DNA from: Serpens sp035497915
GTDB taxonomy: Bacteria; Pseudomonadota; Gammaproteobacteria; Pseudomonadales; Pseudomonadaceae
Reading direction: 5' to 3'
NCBI RefSeq assembly: GCF_035497915.1
Contig: NZ_DATJCS010000017.1
Coordinates: 73,961 to 137,960 of the forward strand
DNA: 64,000 nt
Translations under genes and position numbers: made by a program
Notes under the pieces: generated by a model
Told to the model about the DNA's origin: nothing
The model's input: only the letters and a program-made list of their open reading frames with translations
Databases searched by the model: none
Part shown: in pieces, positions 30,054 through 38,360 of the stretch
Numbering within the stretch: the stretch's first letter is position 1
Layout of the letters: each line of letters opens with the position of its first letter

Positions 30054-31136
30054 TTAATCCCCCAGCGCCGCCAACTGGTCGGCCTGGAATTCCTGACGCA
30101 GCGGCTCGATCACCTGTTCGACCGCGCCGGCCATGACTTCCGCCAGCGAATACAGGGTCAGGTTGATGCGATGGTCGGTGACCCGCCCCTGCGGGAAGTT
30201 ATAGGTGCGGATGCGTTCGGAGCGGTCGCCCGAGCCCACCAGCAGCTTGCGGGTGTCAGCGATTTCCTTGTGCGCGGCGGCGTCCTGCTGGTCTTGCAGC
30301 TTGGCCGCCAGCCAGGCCATGGCCCGGGCACGGTTCTTGTGCTGCGAGCGCTCTTCCTGACACTCCACCACCATGCCGGTGGGCAAGTGGGTAATGCGCA
30401 CCGCCGAATCGGTCTTGTTGATGTGCTGGCCGCCGGCCCCCGAGGCGCGGTAGGTGTCCACGCGCAGATCGGCCGGATTGATCTCGATAGCCGCCTGCTC
30501 GTCCGGCTCAGGCAGCACCGCCACGGTGCAGGCCGAGGTGTGGATGCGCCCTTGCGATTCGGTTTCCGGCACGCGCTGCACGCGGTGTGCGCCGGACTCG
30601 AACTTGAGCTTGGCGAACACGTCGTCGCCCTCGACACGGGTGATGATTTCCTTGTAACCGCCGTGCTCGCCGGGGTTCTCGGAGAGGATCTCGATACGCC
30701 AGCCCTGCTTCTCCGCATAGCGCGAGTACATGCGGAACAGGTCGCCGGCGAAGATCGCCGCCTCGTCGCCGCCGGTGCCGGCGCGCACTTCCAGGAACAC
30801 GTTGCGGCTGTCGTTGGGGTCGCGCGGCAGCAGCATGCGCTGCAGGCGATCTTCCAGCTCGACCAGCTGTTCGCGGGCCTGCTCGACCTCTTCCTCGGCC
30901 ATGGCGCGCAGCTCAGGATCGCTGTCCTTGAGCATCTCGCGGGCGCCGTCCAGGTCGCCCTGCACCTTGCAGAAATCCCGGTAGGTGAGGATCACCGGTT
31001 CCACTTCGGCGTATTCCTTGGAATAGGCGCGGAACTGGTTCTGGTTGCCGATCACCTCGGCGTCGCCGAGCAGCGCGGTGAGTTCTTCGTAGCGGTCCTG
31101 AAGCCCTTCCAGCTTCTTCAGAAGGGATGCCTTCAT
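30054..31136 (-). CDS. prfA: Peptide chain release factor 1
   Basis: Recognises UAA/UAG and triggers peptide release; 360 aa, normal length. Codon-recognition tripeptide PET in RVPETESQGRIHTS and catalytic GGQ in SGAGGQHINKTDSA at about residue 230. Starts MKASLLKKLEGLQDRYEELT. Overlaps the hemA stop by 4 bases (ATGA). Followed by prmC, which modifies it. Confidence 0.97.
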   Translation of the reverse strand: MKASLLKKLEGLQDRYEELTALLGDAEVIGNQNQFRAYSKEYAEVEPVILTYRDFCKVQGDLDGAREMLKDSDPELRAMAEEEVEQAREQLVELEDRLQRMLLPRDPNDSRNVFLEVRAGTGGDEAAIFAGDLFRMYSRYAEKQGWRIEILSENPGEHGGYKEIITRVEGDDVFAKLKFESGAHRVQRVPETESQGRIHTSACTVAVLPEPDEQAAIEINPADLRVDTYRASGAGGQHINKTDSAVRITHLPTGMVVECQEERSQHKNRARAMAWLAAKLQDQQDAAAHKEIADTRKLLVGSGDRSERIRTYNFPQGRVTDHRINLTLYSLAEVMAGAVEQVIEPLRQEFQADQLAALGD

Positions 31137-32395
31137 TTCTTCGTCTCGTCGAGGGCAAACAGCTCCTGCGCCACAGCCAGCGCATCCAGGCGGCCGTCGG
31201 CGCTGAGTCGCTTGAGCTGCACGCTGGGCGCGTGCAGCAGCTTGTTGGTCAGGCCGCGAGCCAGCTGGGCCAGCACATCCTCGGCGCTGCCGCCGTTCTG
31301 CAGCAGACGCTGGGCCTTGGCCAGCTCCTCGTCGCGCAGGCGCTCGGCCTGCTGGCGGTAGGCCTTGAGCACGTCCACCGCCGCCAGCTCGCGCAGGCGG
31401 GCCATGAACTCGTCGGCGCCCAGCGACACCAGATCCTCGGCGGCGCGGGCCGCGCCCTGGCGGCTCTTGAGGTTCTCCTCCACCACCTCGTGCAGGTCGT
31501 CAACGGTGTAGAGGTAGACGTCATCCAGCTCGCCGACCTGCGGCTCGATGTCGCGCGGCACGGCGATGTCGACCATGAACATCGGCTTGTGCTTGCGCAG
31601 CTTCAGCGCGCGCTCGACGGCGCCCTTGCCGAGGATCGGCAGCTGGCTGGCGGTGGAACTGATGACGATGTCGCTGTTGACCAGTTCATCGGGAATGTCG
31701 GAGAGCAGCACCGCGCGGGCGCCGAGCTCGTCGGCCAGTTTGCGGGCGCGCTCCAGGGTACGGTTGGCCACCACGATGCGCTTGACGCCCTGCTCGTGCA
31801 GGTGGCGGGCGACCAGGGTGATGGTTTCGCCGGCGCCGATCAGCAGCGCCTGACTGTTCTCCAGGCGGCTGAAGATCTGCTTCGCCAGGCTCACGGCGGC
31901 GAAGGCCACGGACACCGGGTTCTCGCCGATGGCGGTGTCGGTGCGCACGGTCTTGGCGGTGCTGAAGGTGGCCTGGAACAGGCGACCCAGCAGCGGGCCG
32001 ATGGTGCCGGCCTCACGGGCCACCGCGTAGGCGGATTTCATCTGGCCGAGGATCTGCGGCTCGCCGAGCACCAGCGAATCCAGCCCGGACGCCACGCGCA
32101 TCATGTGCCGCACGGCCTGCTCGTCGGCGTGCACGTAGGCACACTGGCGCAGCTCGTCTAGGCTCAGGCGGTGGTAGGCGGCCAGCCATTGCAGTACCTG
32201 GTCGGCCTGCAGGCAGTCCTGGTGCAGATACAGCTCGCTGCGGTTGCAGGTCGAGAGAATCGCCGCTTCACTGCTCGGCGTCACGTTGCAGAGCTGCTGG
32301 AGCGCCTCGACCATCTGCTCGGGCGTGAACGCCACCCGCTCGCGGATGTCCACGGAAGCGGTCTTGTGGTTGATACCAAGGGCGAGGAAGGCCAT
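31133..32395 (-). CDS. hemA: Glutamyl-tRNA reductase
   Basis: First step of C5-pathway tetrapyrrole synthesis, 420 aa. The catalytic Cys is in ILSTCNRSELYLHQ at about residue 50; GLDSLVLGEPQILGQ, NADPH domain LLIGAGETITLVARHL, and a helical dimerisation C-terminus follow. The ATG at 32395 (MAFLALGINHKTAS) is the family start, although the frame stays open far upstream. Divergent from the TPR lipoprotein gene, with 141 bases between. Confidence 0.96.
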   Translation of the reverse strand: MAFLALGINHKTASVDIRERVAFTPEQMVEALQQLCNVTPSSEAAILSTCNRSELYLHQDCLQADQVLQWLAAYHRLSLDELRQCAYVHADEQAVRHMMRVASGLDSLVLGEPQILGQMKSAYAVAREAGTIGPLLGRLFQATFSTAKTVRTDTAIGENPVSVAFAAVSLAKQIFSRLENSQALLIGAGETITLVARHLHEQGVKRIVVANRTLERARKLADELGARAVLLSDIPDELVNSDIVISSTASQLPILGKGAVERALKLRKHKPMFMVDIAVPRDIEPQVGELDDVYLYTVDDLHEVVEENLKSRQGAARAAEDLVSLGADEFMARLRELAAVDVLKAYRQQAERLRDEELAKAQRLLQNGGSAEDVLAQLARGLTNKLLHAPSVQLKRLSADGRLDALAVAQELFALDETKK

Positions 32396-32536
32396 GCACG
32401 TCTTAGGTCGGGTCAGGGAAGCGCGTGATTCTCCTATGTCGCCCGGGTTTGAACAACTCCCATCCACCCTGCCCCGCCGATGGGCTTGCCGGCAGGCCTG
32501 TGTCATGATGGCGCAAAGCAGGTGAGTTACCCCTCC

Positions 32537-34249
32537 ATGAAGATATTCGTCACGTTGTTGGCCAGCCTCATGCTCCTGGGCTGCCAGACACTGCCCTCCG
32601 CGTCCCGCAGCACCGAGCCCGATACCGCCAGTCCGCCCGCACCGCCCGTGGAGTACGCCTCGTTCCGCCCGGACACCCTGTTCGCCCTGCTGACCGCCGA
32701 GCTGGCCGGACAGCGCGGCCGCTTCGACATCGCCCTGGCCAACTATCTGCGCGAAGCGAACGCGACCCGCGACCCGGGCGTCGCCGAGCGCGCCTATCGC
32801 ATCTCCGAATACCTGGGCGCCGACCAGGCGGCGCTCGACAGCGCGCGCATCTGGGCCGACAGCGACCCGAGCAACACCGAGGCGCAGCGCGCCGCCGCCA
32901 TCCAGCTGGCCCGCGCCGGACGCTTCGAGCAGTCGCTGGTGCACATGGAGAACATCCTGCGCCACCAGGGCAATCCGCATTTCGACTTCCTCGCGCTGTC
33001 CGCCGCGGAAACCGATCCGGACACGCGCGCCGGACTGATGACCAGCTTCGAACAGCTGCTGCAGAAGTACCCGGACAACGCCCAGCTGCTGTTCGGCCAG
33101 GCCCTGCTGCTGCAGCAGGACGGCAAGCCGGAAGAAGCCCTGGCGCTGCTCGACCATCCGGCGCTGCAAAAGGGCGACGTTGGCGCCCTGCTGCTGCGTG
33201 CCCGTCTGCTGCAGAGCCTGGACCGTGGCGACGAGGCCCTGCCGCTGCTGCGCAAGGGCATTCGCCAGCACCCGGACGACAAGCGTCTGCGCCTGGCCGA
33301 AGCGCGCCTGCTGGTCGACCAGCGCAAGCTGCCCGAGGCGCACAAGGCGTTTTCCGAGCTGCTGGAACAGCACCCGGAGGACGACGACCTGCGCTTTTCC
33401 CTGGCCCTGGTCAGCATGGAAACCGAGGACTGGCAGGAGGCGCGCACGTTGCTGGAGGAACTGGTCGAACGCGACACCCACCGCAACGCCGCCCTGCTGC
33501 ACCTGGGCCGGGTCTACGAGGAACTCGACGAGCCGGACGCGGCGCTGAACGCCTACGCCCAGGTCGAGCCGGGCAACGAATACCTGCCGGCGCTGGCGCG
33601 CCAGAGTACCCTGCTGTTCGAACGCCAGCAGGGCGGCGACGCCGCGCGCCTGCTGCGCGAAGCCCGCGCCAGCTACCCGGAGTACGCGGTGCAGCTGTAC
33701 CTGATCGAAGCCGAAGCCTGGTCCCGGCACAACCAGCCGCAACGCGCCAGCCGACTGATCGACCAGGCCCTGGCCGAATACCCCGGCGACCTCAACCTGC
33801 TCTATAGCCGGGCCATGCTGGCCGAGAAGCGCGGCGATCTGGCGCAACTGGAACGCGACCTGCGTTTCATCCTCGAACAGGAGCCGGACAACGCCATGGC
33901 GCTCAACGCGCTGGGCTACACGCTGGCCGATCGCACCGATCGTTACGAGGAAGCCCGTCGCCTGATCGAACAGGCCTACCACCTGAGTCCGGACGACGCG
34001 GCGGTGATCGACAGCCTCGGCTGGGTCAATTACCGCCTGGGCAACTTGGCGGAGGCCGAGCGCCTGCTGCGCCTAGCCATGGACAAGATGCCCGACGCGG
34101 AAGTCGCCGCGCACCTCGGCGAGGTGCTCTGGGTACGCGGCAAGCAGCGCGAGGCCCGCAAGGTCTGGGCCGAGGCGCTGAAAAACGACCCGCAAAGCAC
34201 CACCCTGCTGCGCACGCTGCAACGCCTGACCGGATCGGAGAAGCCCTGA
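32537..34249 (+). CDS. TPR-repeat outer-membrane lipoprotein
   Basis: 570 aa. Signal peptide II with lipobox LMLLGC (Cys16); residues after the Cys are Gln-Thr, so outer-membrane sorting is expected. The rest is built of tetratricopeptide repeats, e.g. about 100-170, 250-340, 370-480, and a final pair DDAAVIDSLGWVNYRLGNLAEAE. Conserved upstream of lolB in Pseudomonas; precise role unknown, presumably scaffolding in the periplasm. The start has GGTGAG upstream. Four bases before lolB. Confidence 0.88.
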   Translation: MKIFVTLLASLMLLGCQTLPSASRSTEPDTASPPAPPVEYASFRPDTLFALLTAELAGQRGRFDIALANYLREANATRDPGVAERAYRISEYLGADQAALDSARIWADSDPSNTEAQRAAAIQLARAGRFEQSLVHMENILRHQGNPHFDFLALSAAETDPDTRAGLMTSFEQLLQKYPDNAQLLFGQALLLQQDGKPEEALALLDHPALQKGDVGALLLRARLLQSLDRGDEALPLLRKGIRQHPDDKRLRLAEARLLVDQRKLPEAHKAFSELLEQHPEDDDLRFSLALVSMETEDWQEARTLLEELVERDTHRNAALLHLGRVYEELDEPDAALNAYAQVEPGNEYLPALARQSTLLFERQQGGDAARLLREARASYPEYAVQLYLIEAEAWSRHNQPQRASRLIDQALAEYPGDLNLLYSRAMLAEKRGDLAQLERDLRFILEQEPDNAMALNALGYTLADRTDRYEEARRLIEQAYHLSPDDAAVIDSLGWVNYRLGNLAEAERLLRLAMDKMPDAEVAAHLGEVLWVRGKQREARKVWAEALKNDPQSTTLLRTLQRLTGSEKP

Positions 34250-34253
34250 CGCC

Positions 34254-34868
34254 ATGAAACGCCTCGCGACCCTCCTCGCCATCCTCACCCTGCTCGCCGG
34301 TTGTGCCGCCCAGCAACCCCGCGAACTCACCGAAGGCCTGGGCAACCCGGCCCAATGGCAGGCCCACAAGGTGCAGATCAGCCAGATCGATGGCTGGCAG
34401 ATCACCGGCAAGCTGGGCCTGAAGACGCCGGACGAGTCCGGCAGTGCCACCCTGCAGTGGTTGCAGCGCCAGTCGTACTTCGACATCCGCCTGTCCGGCC
34501 CCCTCGGCCAGGGCGCCAGCCGCCTGACCGGGCGCCCCGGCGCCACCGAACTGGAGATCGCCAACCAGGGTCGCTACAGCGCCGAATCGCCGGAAGCGCT
34601 GCTGGAAGAACAACTCGGCTGGCAACTGCCGGTCTCCCACCTGCTGTGGTGGGTACGCGGCCTGCCCGAGCCGGACAGCCGCAGCCAGCTGATCCTCGAC
34701 GCCGACAGCCGCCTGGCGCGCCTGACCCAGGACGAGTGGCGGGTGGACTACCTGAGCTACCTGGAGCAGGACGGCTTCGCCCTGCCCTCGCGCCTGAAGC
34801 TGTACGGCAAGGACCTGGAGATCACCCTGGTGATCAAGGACTGGCGCCCGCGCCTGCTGGGACGGTAG
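34254..34868 (+). CDS. lolB: Outer-membrane lipoprotein receptor LolB
   Basis: Accepts lipoproteins from LolA and inserts them in the outer membrane; 204 aa. Lipobox LTLLAGC (Cys17), then the unclosed-barrel domain with GWQITGKLGL, LQWLQRQSYFDIRLSGPLG and PVSHLLWWVRGLP, typical of LolB. Follows the TPR lipoprotein gene by four bases, probably one transcript, which likely continued into ispE before the repeat insertion. Confidence 0.94.
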   Translation: MKRLATLLAILTLLAGCAAQQPRELTEGLGNPAQWQAHKVQISQIDGWQITGKLGLKTPDESGSATLQWLQRQSYFDIRLSGPLGQGASRLTGRPGATELEIANQGRYSAESPEALLEEQLGWQLPVSHLLWWVRGLPEPDSRSQLILDADSRLARLTQDEWRVDYLSYLEQDGFALPSRLKLYGKDLEITLVIKDWRPRLLGR

Positions 34869-34879
34869 CGCCGACACAC

Positions 34880-34970
34880 TCCCCTCTCCCCTCGCGGGAG
34901 AGGGGCCGGGGGAGAGGGGGCGGGCGAAGACAACGCCTTCCACCCTCTCCCCAACCCTCTCGAGAGGGAG
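34880..34970. repeat. CTCTCCC-type interspersed repeat between lolB and ispE
   Basis: Hairpins CCCCTCTCCC...GGGAGAGGGG and ACCCTCTC...GAGAGGG. It ends directly against an ATG at 34971, where its GAGAGGGAG could serve as an accidental ribosome site with no spacing. Same family as 26828-26933. Confidence 0.65.
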
Positions 34971-34997
34971 ATGAATCCACGCAACCGAACCCACGCC

Positions 34998-35855
34998 ATG
35001 CATGACGCCCAACTGATCCTGCCCGCCCCGGCCAAGCTCAACCTGTTCCTGCACATCCTCGGCCGCCGTCCGGACGGCTATCACGAGCTGCAGACGCTCT
35101 TCCAGTTCCTCGACCACGGCGACGAGCTCGGTTTCCGTTGCCGCGAGGATGGGCAGATCCGTCTGCACACCGACGTGCCCGGCGTGCCCCACGACAGCAA
35201 CCTGATCGTGCGCGCCGCGCGACGCCTGCAGGAACAGTCCGGCACCCGCTTGGGCGCCGACATCTGGCTGGACAAGCGCCTGCCCATGGGCGGCGGCATC
35301 GGAGGCGGCAGTTCGGATGCCGCGACCACCCTGGTCGGCCTGAACCACCTCTGGGGACTGGACTGGAGCGAGGACCGCCTGGCCGAGCTGGGCCTGGCGC
35401 TGGGCGCGGATGTGCCGGTGTTCGTGCGCGGCCGCGCGGCCTTCGCCGAAGGCGTCGGCGAGCAGCTCACCCCGGTTAGCCCGGACGAGCCCTGGTACCT
35501 GGTGCTTGCGCCGCAAGTGTCTGTTAGTACAGCAGAAATTTTTTCCGACCCGGAGTTGACACGTGATACTCCGGCCATTAGAGTTCGCAGCCTTCCTGAG
35601 GGGGGCGGTCATAACGACTGTCAGCCGGTGGTTGAGAAGCGCTACAGCGAAGTTCGTAACGCTTTGAAGTGGTTGAACAATTTTGTTCAGGCACGCATGA
35701 CCGGCACTGGAGCTTGTGTGTTTGGGAGCTTCCCAAATCGCGATGAGGCTGATAGAGTCTCGCGCCAACTTCCAGCCACTCTGCCGAGCTTCATCGCTCG
35801 CGGTTGCAACCGGTCTCCGCTGCATCGCACGATGGAAAACCTGGCAAGGAAGTGA
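34998..35855 (+). CDS. ispE: 4-diphosphocytidyl-2-C-methyl-D-erythritol kinase
   Basis: GHMP kinase of the MEP isoprenoid pathway, 285 aa from this start. PAPAKLNLFLHILGRRPDGYHE at the N-terminus, the ATP loop PMGGGIGGGSSDAATTL at about residue 98, GADVPVFVRGRAAFAEGVGE near 140, and TGTGACVFGSF near 240. The start is placed at MHDAQLILPAPAK by comparison with relatives; ATG 34971 would add nine residues. From about 35518 the coding sequence changes to AT-richer, rare-codon composition while the protein stays family-like, and a promoter is embedded in that part. Confidence 0.93.
   Translation: MHDAQLILPAPAKLNLFLHILGRRPDGYHELQTLFQFLDHGDELGFRCREDGQIRLHTDVPGVPHDSNLIVRAARRLQEQSGTRLGADIWLDKRLPMGGGIGGGSSDAATTLVGLNHLWGLDWSEDRLAELGLALGADVPVFVRGRAAFAEGVGEQLTPVSPDEPWYLVLAPQVSVSTAEIFSDPELTRDTPAIRVRSLPEGGGHNDCQPVVEKRYSEVRNALKWLNNFVQARMTGTGACVFGSFPNRDEADRVSRQLPATLPSFIARGCNRSPLHRTMENLARK
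35556..35584 (+). promoter_or_regulatory. Sigma-70 promoter inside the 3' part of ispE
   Basis: TTGACA at 35556-35561, a 17-base spacer, and TAGAGT at 35579-35584. It would start transcription near 35591, about 290 bases before tRNA-Gln, and can drive tRNA-Gln and possibly prs. Confidence 0.6.
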
Positions 35856-35880
35856 ATGCCTGAATTCGGGAATTCGATAC

Positions 35881-35955
35881 AGGGGCGTCGCCAAGCGGTA
35901 AGGCACCAGGTTTTGATCCTGGCATGCGTTGGTTCGAATCCAGCCGCCCCTGCCA
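35881..35955 (+). tRNA. tRNA-Gln (anticodon TTG)
   Basis: 75 bases: acceptor AGGGGCG/CGCCCCT, D arm GCCAAGCGGTAAGGC, anticodon stem CCAGG/CCTGG with loop TTTTGAT, T arm GGTTCGAATCC, encoded CCA. It lies 25 bases after ispE. Confidence 0.97.
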
Positions 35956-35963
35956 TATTCCAG

Positions 35964-35999
35964 AGCTGTTCAAAAAGCCCGCCTTTTTGAACAGCTTTT
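35964..35999 (+). terminator. Intrinsic terminator after tRNA-Gln
   Basis: Perfect 14-bp stem AGCTGTTCAAAAAG/CTTTTTGAACAGCT with a 5-base loop and T tract; the A-rich upstream arm makes it potentially bidirectional. It separates tRNA-Gln from prs, so some read-through or a separate promoter is needed for prs. Confidence 0.88.
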
Positions 36000-36035
36000 C
36001 AATTTCATCGGACCCAATCCAGGCAGGTACTGCGC

Positions 36036-36980
36036 GTGTCCAAGATGATGGTCTTCACGGGGAACGCCAACCCCGATCTGGCGCGTCGCGTCGTTCAGCA
36101 ACTGCACATCCCGCTCGGTGACGTTGCCGTAGGCAAATTCTCCGACGGCGAGATCAGCGTTGAAATCAATGAAAATGTTCGCGGTAAGGACGTCTTCCTG
36201 ATTCAACCGACCTGTGCGCCCACCAACGACAACCTGATGGAACTGGTGGTGATGGCCGATGCCTTCCGCCGCTCCTCCGCGTCGCGCATCACCGCCGTGA
36301 TCCCCTACTTCGGCTATGCCCGTCAGGATCGCCGCCCCCGCTCCGCCCGTGTGGCGATCAGCGCCAAGGTGGTGGCCGACATGCTGGCCAACGTCGGCGT
36401 CAACCGTGTGCTCACCGTTGACCTGCACGCCGACCAGATCCAGGGTTTCTTCGATATCCCCGTGGACAACATCTACGGCTCGCCCACCCTGGTGGACGAT
36501 ATCGAAGACCAGCGCTTCGAGAACCTGCTGATCGTGTCCCCGGACATCGGTGGCGTGGTGCGTGCGCGCGCCGTAGCCAAGAGCCTGGGCGTGGACCTGG
36601 CGATCATCGACAAGCGTCGCCCCAAGGCCAACGTGTCCGAAGTCATGCACATCATCGGTGATGTCGAAGGCCGCACCTGCGTGCTGGTCGACGACATGGT
36701 CGATACCGCCGGCACCCTGTGCCTGGCCGCCAAGGCCCTCAAGGACCATGGCGCCGAGCGTGTCTACGCCTACTGCACCCACCCCGTGCTGTCCGGCCGC
36801 GCCATCGAGAACATCGAAGGCTCCGCGCTCGACGAAGTGGTGGTCACCAACACCATCCCGCTGTCCCCGGCGGCGCAGGCCTGCCCGCGCATTCGCCAGC
36901 TGGACATCGCCCCGGTGGTCGCCGAAGCGGTACGCCGCATCAGCAACGAAGAATCGATCAGCGCCATGTTTCGTAGCTGA
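36036..36980 (+). CDS. prs: Ribose-phosphate pyrophosphokinase
   Basis: Makes PRPP from ribose-5-P and ATP; 314 aa. GTG start (VSKMMVFTGNANPDLA) with GGCAGG upstream. Motifs: FSDGEISVEINENVRG, the ATP loop region YARQDRRPRSARVAISAKVV, and the PRPP signature VLVDDMVDTAGTLC at about residue 213. Composition is normal again compared with the end of ispE. Followed by its own terminator. Confidence 0.97.
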   Translation: MSKMMVFTGNANPDLARRVVQQLHIPLGDVAVGKFSDGEISVEINENVRGKDVFLIQPTCAPTNDNLMELVVMADAFRRSSASRITAVIPYFGYARQDRRPRSARVAISAKVVADMLANVGVNRVLTVDLHADQIQGFFDIPVDNIYGSPTLVDDIEDQRFENLLIVSPDIGGVVRARAVAKSLGVDLAIIDKRRPKANVSEVMHIIGDVEGRTCVLVDDMVDTAGTLCLAAKALKDHGAERVYAYCTHPVLSGRAIENIEGSALDEVVVTNTIPLSPAAQACPRIRQLDIAPVVAEAVRRISNEESISAMFRS

Positions 36981-37015
36981 CGGCCCTGCCGCCAGCTATC
37001 GCGCTGAACACAAGC

Positions 37016-37038
37016 GCCCCGCCTGACGCGGGGCTTTT
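37016..37038 (+). terminator. Intrinsic terminator after prs
   Basis: Stem GCCCCGC/GCGGGGC with a 5-base loop followed by TTTT, 36 bases after the prs stop. Confidence 0.8.
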
Positions 37039-37098
37039 CCGAGTCGCCCAAACGCTGGTCGCAAGCGTGCGGGCGACACGTATATCTGGAGATACAAC

Positions 37099-37701
37099 AT
37101 GACCAAGATCATCCTGAATGCCCAAGCGCGTTCCGACCTGGGGAAAGGTGCGAGCCGCCGCCTGCGTCGTAACGCCAGCCTGGTTCCGGCCGTTGTCTAC
37201 GGTGGCGACAAGGCTCCGCAATCCATCAGCCTGGTGGCCAAGGAACTCGCCAAGGCCCTGGAAAACGAAGCCACCTTCAGCAGCGTCATCAGCCTGACTA
37301 TCGACGGCAAGGCCGAAGACGTGATCATCAAGGCCCTGCAGCGTCACCCGGCCAAGAGCTTCGTACTGCATGCCGACTTCATTCGTGTCGTTGCCGGCCA
37401 GAAGATGACTGCCCAGGTTCCGCTGCACTTCATGAACCAGGAAACCTCCGTGGGCGTGAAGCAGCAAGGCGGCGAAATCTCCCACGTGATCAGCGAAGTG
37501 GAAGTTTCCTGCGAAGCCAAGGATCTGCCCGAGTTCATCGAAGTCGACCTGGCCAACGTCGAAGTCGGTCAGATCGTTCACCTGTCCGATCTGAAGCTGC
37601 CGAAGGGCGTCGAGCTGGTAGCCCTGGCTCACGGCAACAACCTGGCCGTGGCCAATATCCACGCGTCCCGCGTTGAGAAGGAAGAAGGCGCCGCCGAGTA
37701 A
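37099..37701 (+). CDS. rplY: 50S ribosomal protein L25/general stress protein Ctc
   Basis: 5S rRNA-binding protein of 200 aa, the long form: an N-terminal L25 domain (LGKGASRRLRRNASLVPAVVYGG) followed by a C-terminal TL5-type beta domain (residues 100-190). Codon usage is that of highly expressed genes. GGAGA ribosome site eight bases upstream. Leads a likely operon with pth and ychF. Confidence 0.96.
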   Translation: MTKIILNAQARSDLGKGASRRLRRNASLVPAVVYGGDKAPQSISLVAKELAKALENEATFSSVISLTIDGKAEDVIIKALQRHPAKSFVLHADFIRVVAGQKMTAQVPLHFMNQETSVGVKQQGGEISHVISEVEVSCEAKDLPEFIEVDLANVEVGQIVHLSDLKLPKGVELVALAHGNNLAVANIHASRVEKEEGAAE

Positions 37702-37733
37702 TTTACTCGACCGCCTGAGGAAGGGCCCCTGAC

Positions 37734-38318
37734 GTGACTGCCGTACAACTGATCGTCGGCCTGGGTAATCCAGGCCCCGAATACGACCAGACCCGGCATA
37801 ACGCAGGGGCCCTTTTCGTTGAGCGCCTCGCCGACGCCAAGGGCGTGCGGCTGGTCGCCGACAAGAAGTACTTCGGCCTGCTGGGCAAGTTCACCCATCA
37901 GGGCCAGGACGTTCGTCTGCTCATCCCCACCACCTACATGAACCGCAGCGGACAGGCCGTCGCCGCGCTGGCCCGGTTCTACCGCATCGAACCCGATGCC
38001 ATCCTGGTGGCCCACGACGAACTCGACATGCCGCCCGGCGTCGCCAAGCTGAAGAAGGGCGGCGGTCACGGCGGGCACAACGGACTGCGCGACATCATCG
38101 CCCAGCTCGGCAACAACAACGGTTTTCATCGCCTGCGCCTGGGCATCGGCCATCCCGGCCATGCCAGCCTGGTGTCCGGCTTCGTGCTCAGCCGCGCGCC
38201 GCGCAGCGAGCAGGAGCTGCTGGACAAGAGCATCGACCACGCCCTGGGCGTCGTCCCGGAGATCCTGGCCGGCGACTGGACCAAGGCCATGCAGACGCTG
38301 CACAGCCAGAAAGCCTGA
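37734..38318 (+). CDS. pth: Peptidyl-tRNA hydrolase
   Basis: Releases peptides from prematurely dissociated peptidyl-tRNA; 194 aa. GTG start (VTAVQLIVGLGNPGPEYDQTRHNAG), with the catalytic His at about residue 24 in TRHNAG; DELDMPPG carries the catalytic Asp; GHGGHNGLRD is also typical. It follows rplY by 32 bases. Confidence 0.96.
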   Translation: MTAVQLIVGLGNPGPEYDQTRHNAGALFVERLADAKGVRLVADKKYFGLLGKFTHQGQDVRLLIPTTYMNRSGQAVAALARFYRIEPDAILVAHDELDMPPGVAKLKKGGGHGGHNGLRDIIAQLGNNNGFHRLRLGIGHPGHASLVSGFVLSRAPRSEQELLDKSIDHALGVVPEILAGDWTKAMQTLHSQKA

Positions 38319-38360
38319 TCACCTCCCCTTTACCGTCTTTATCTCCGCGAGGGATACACC

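Noticed and set aside
31133..33982. HemA with a very long N-terminal extension
   Set aside because: The extension is antisense to the TPR lipoprotein gene; the family start MAFLALGINHKTAS is at 32395.
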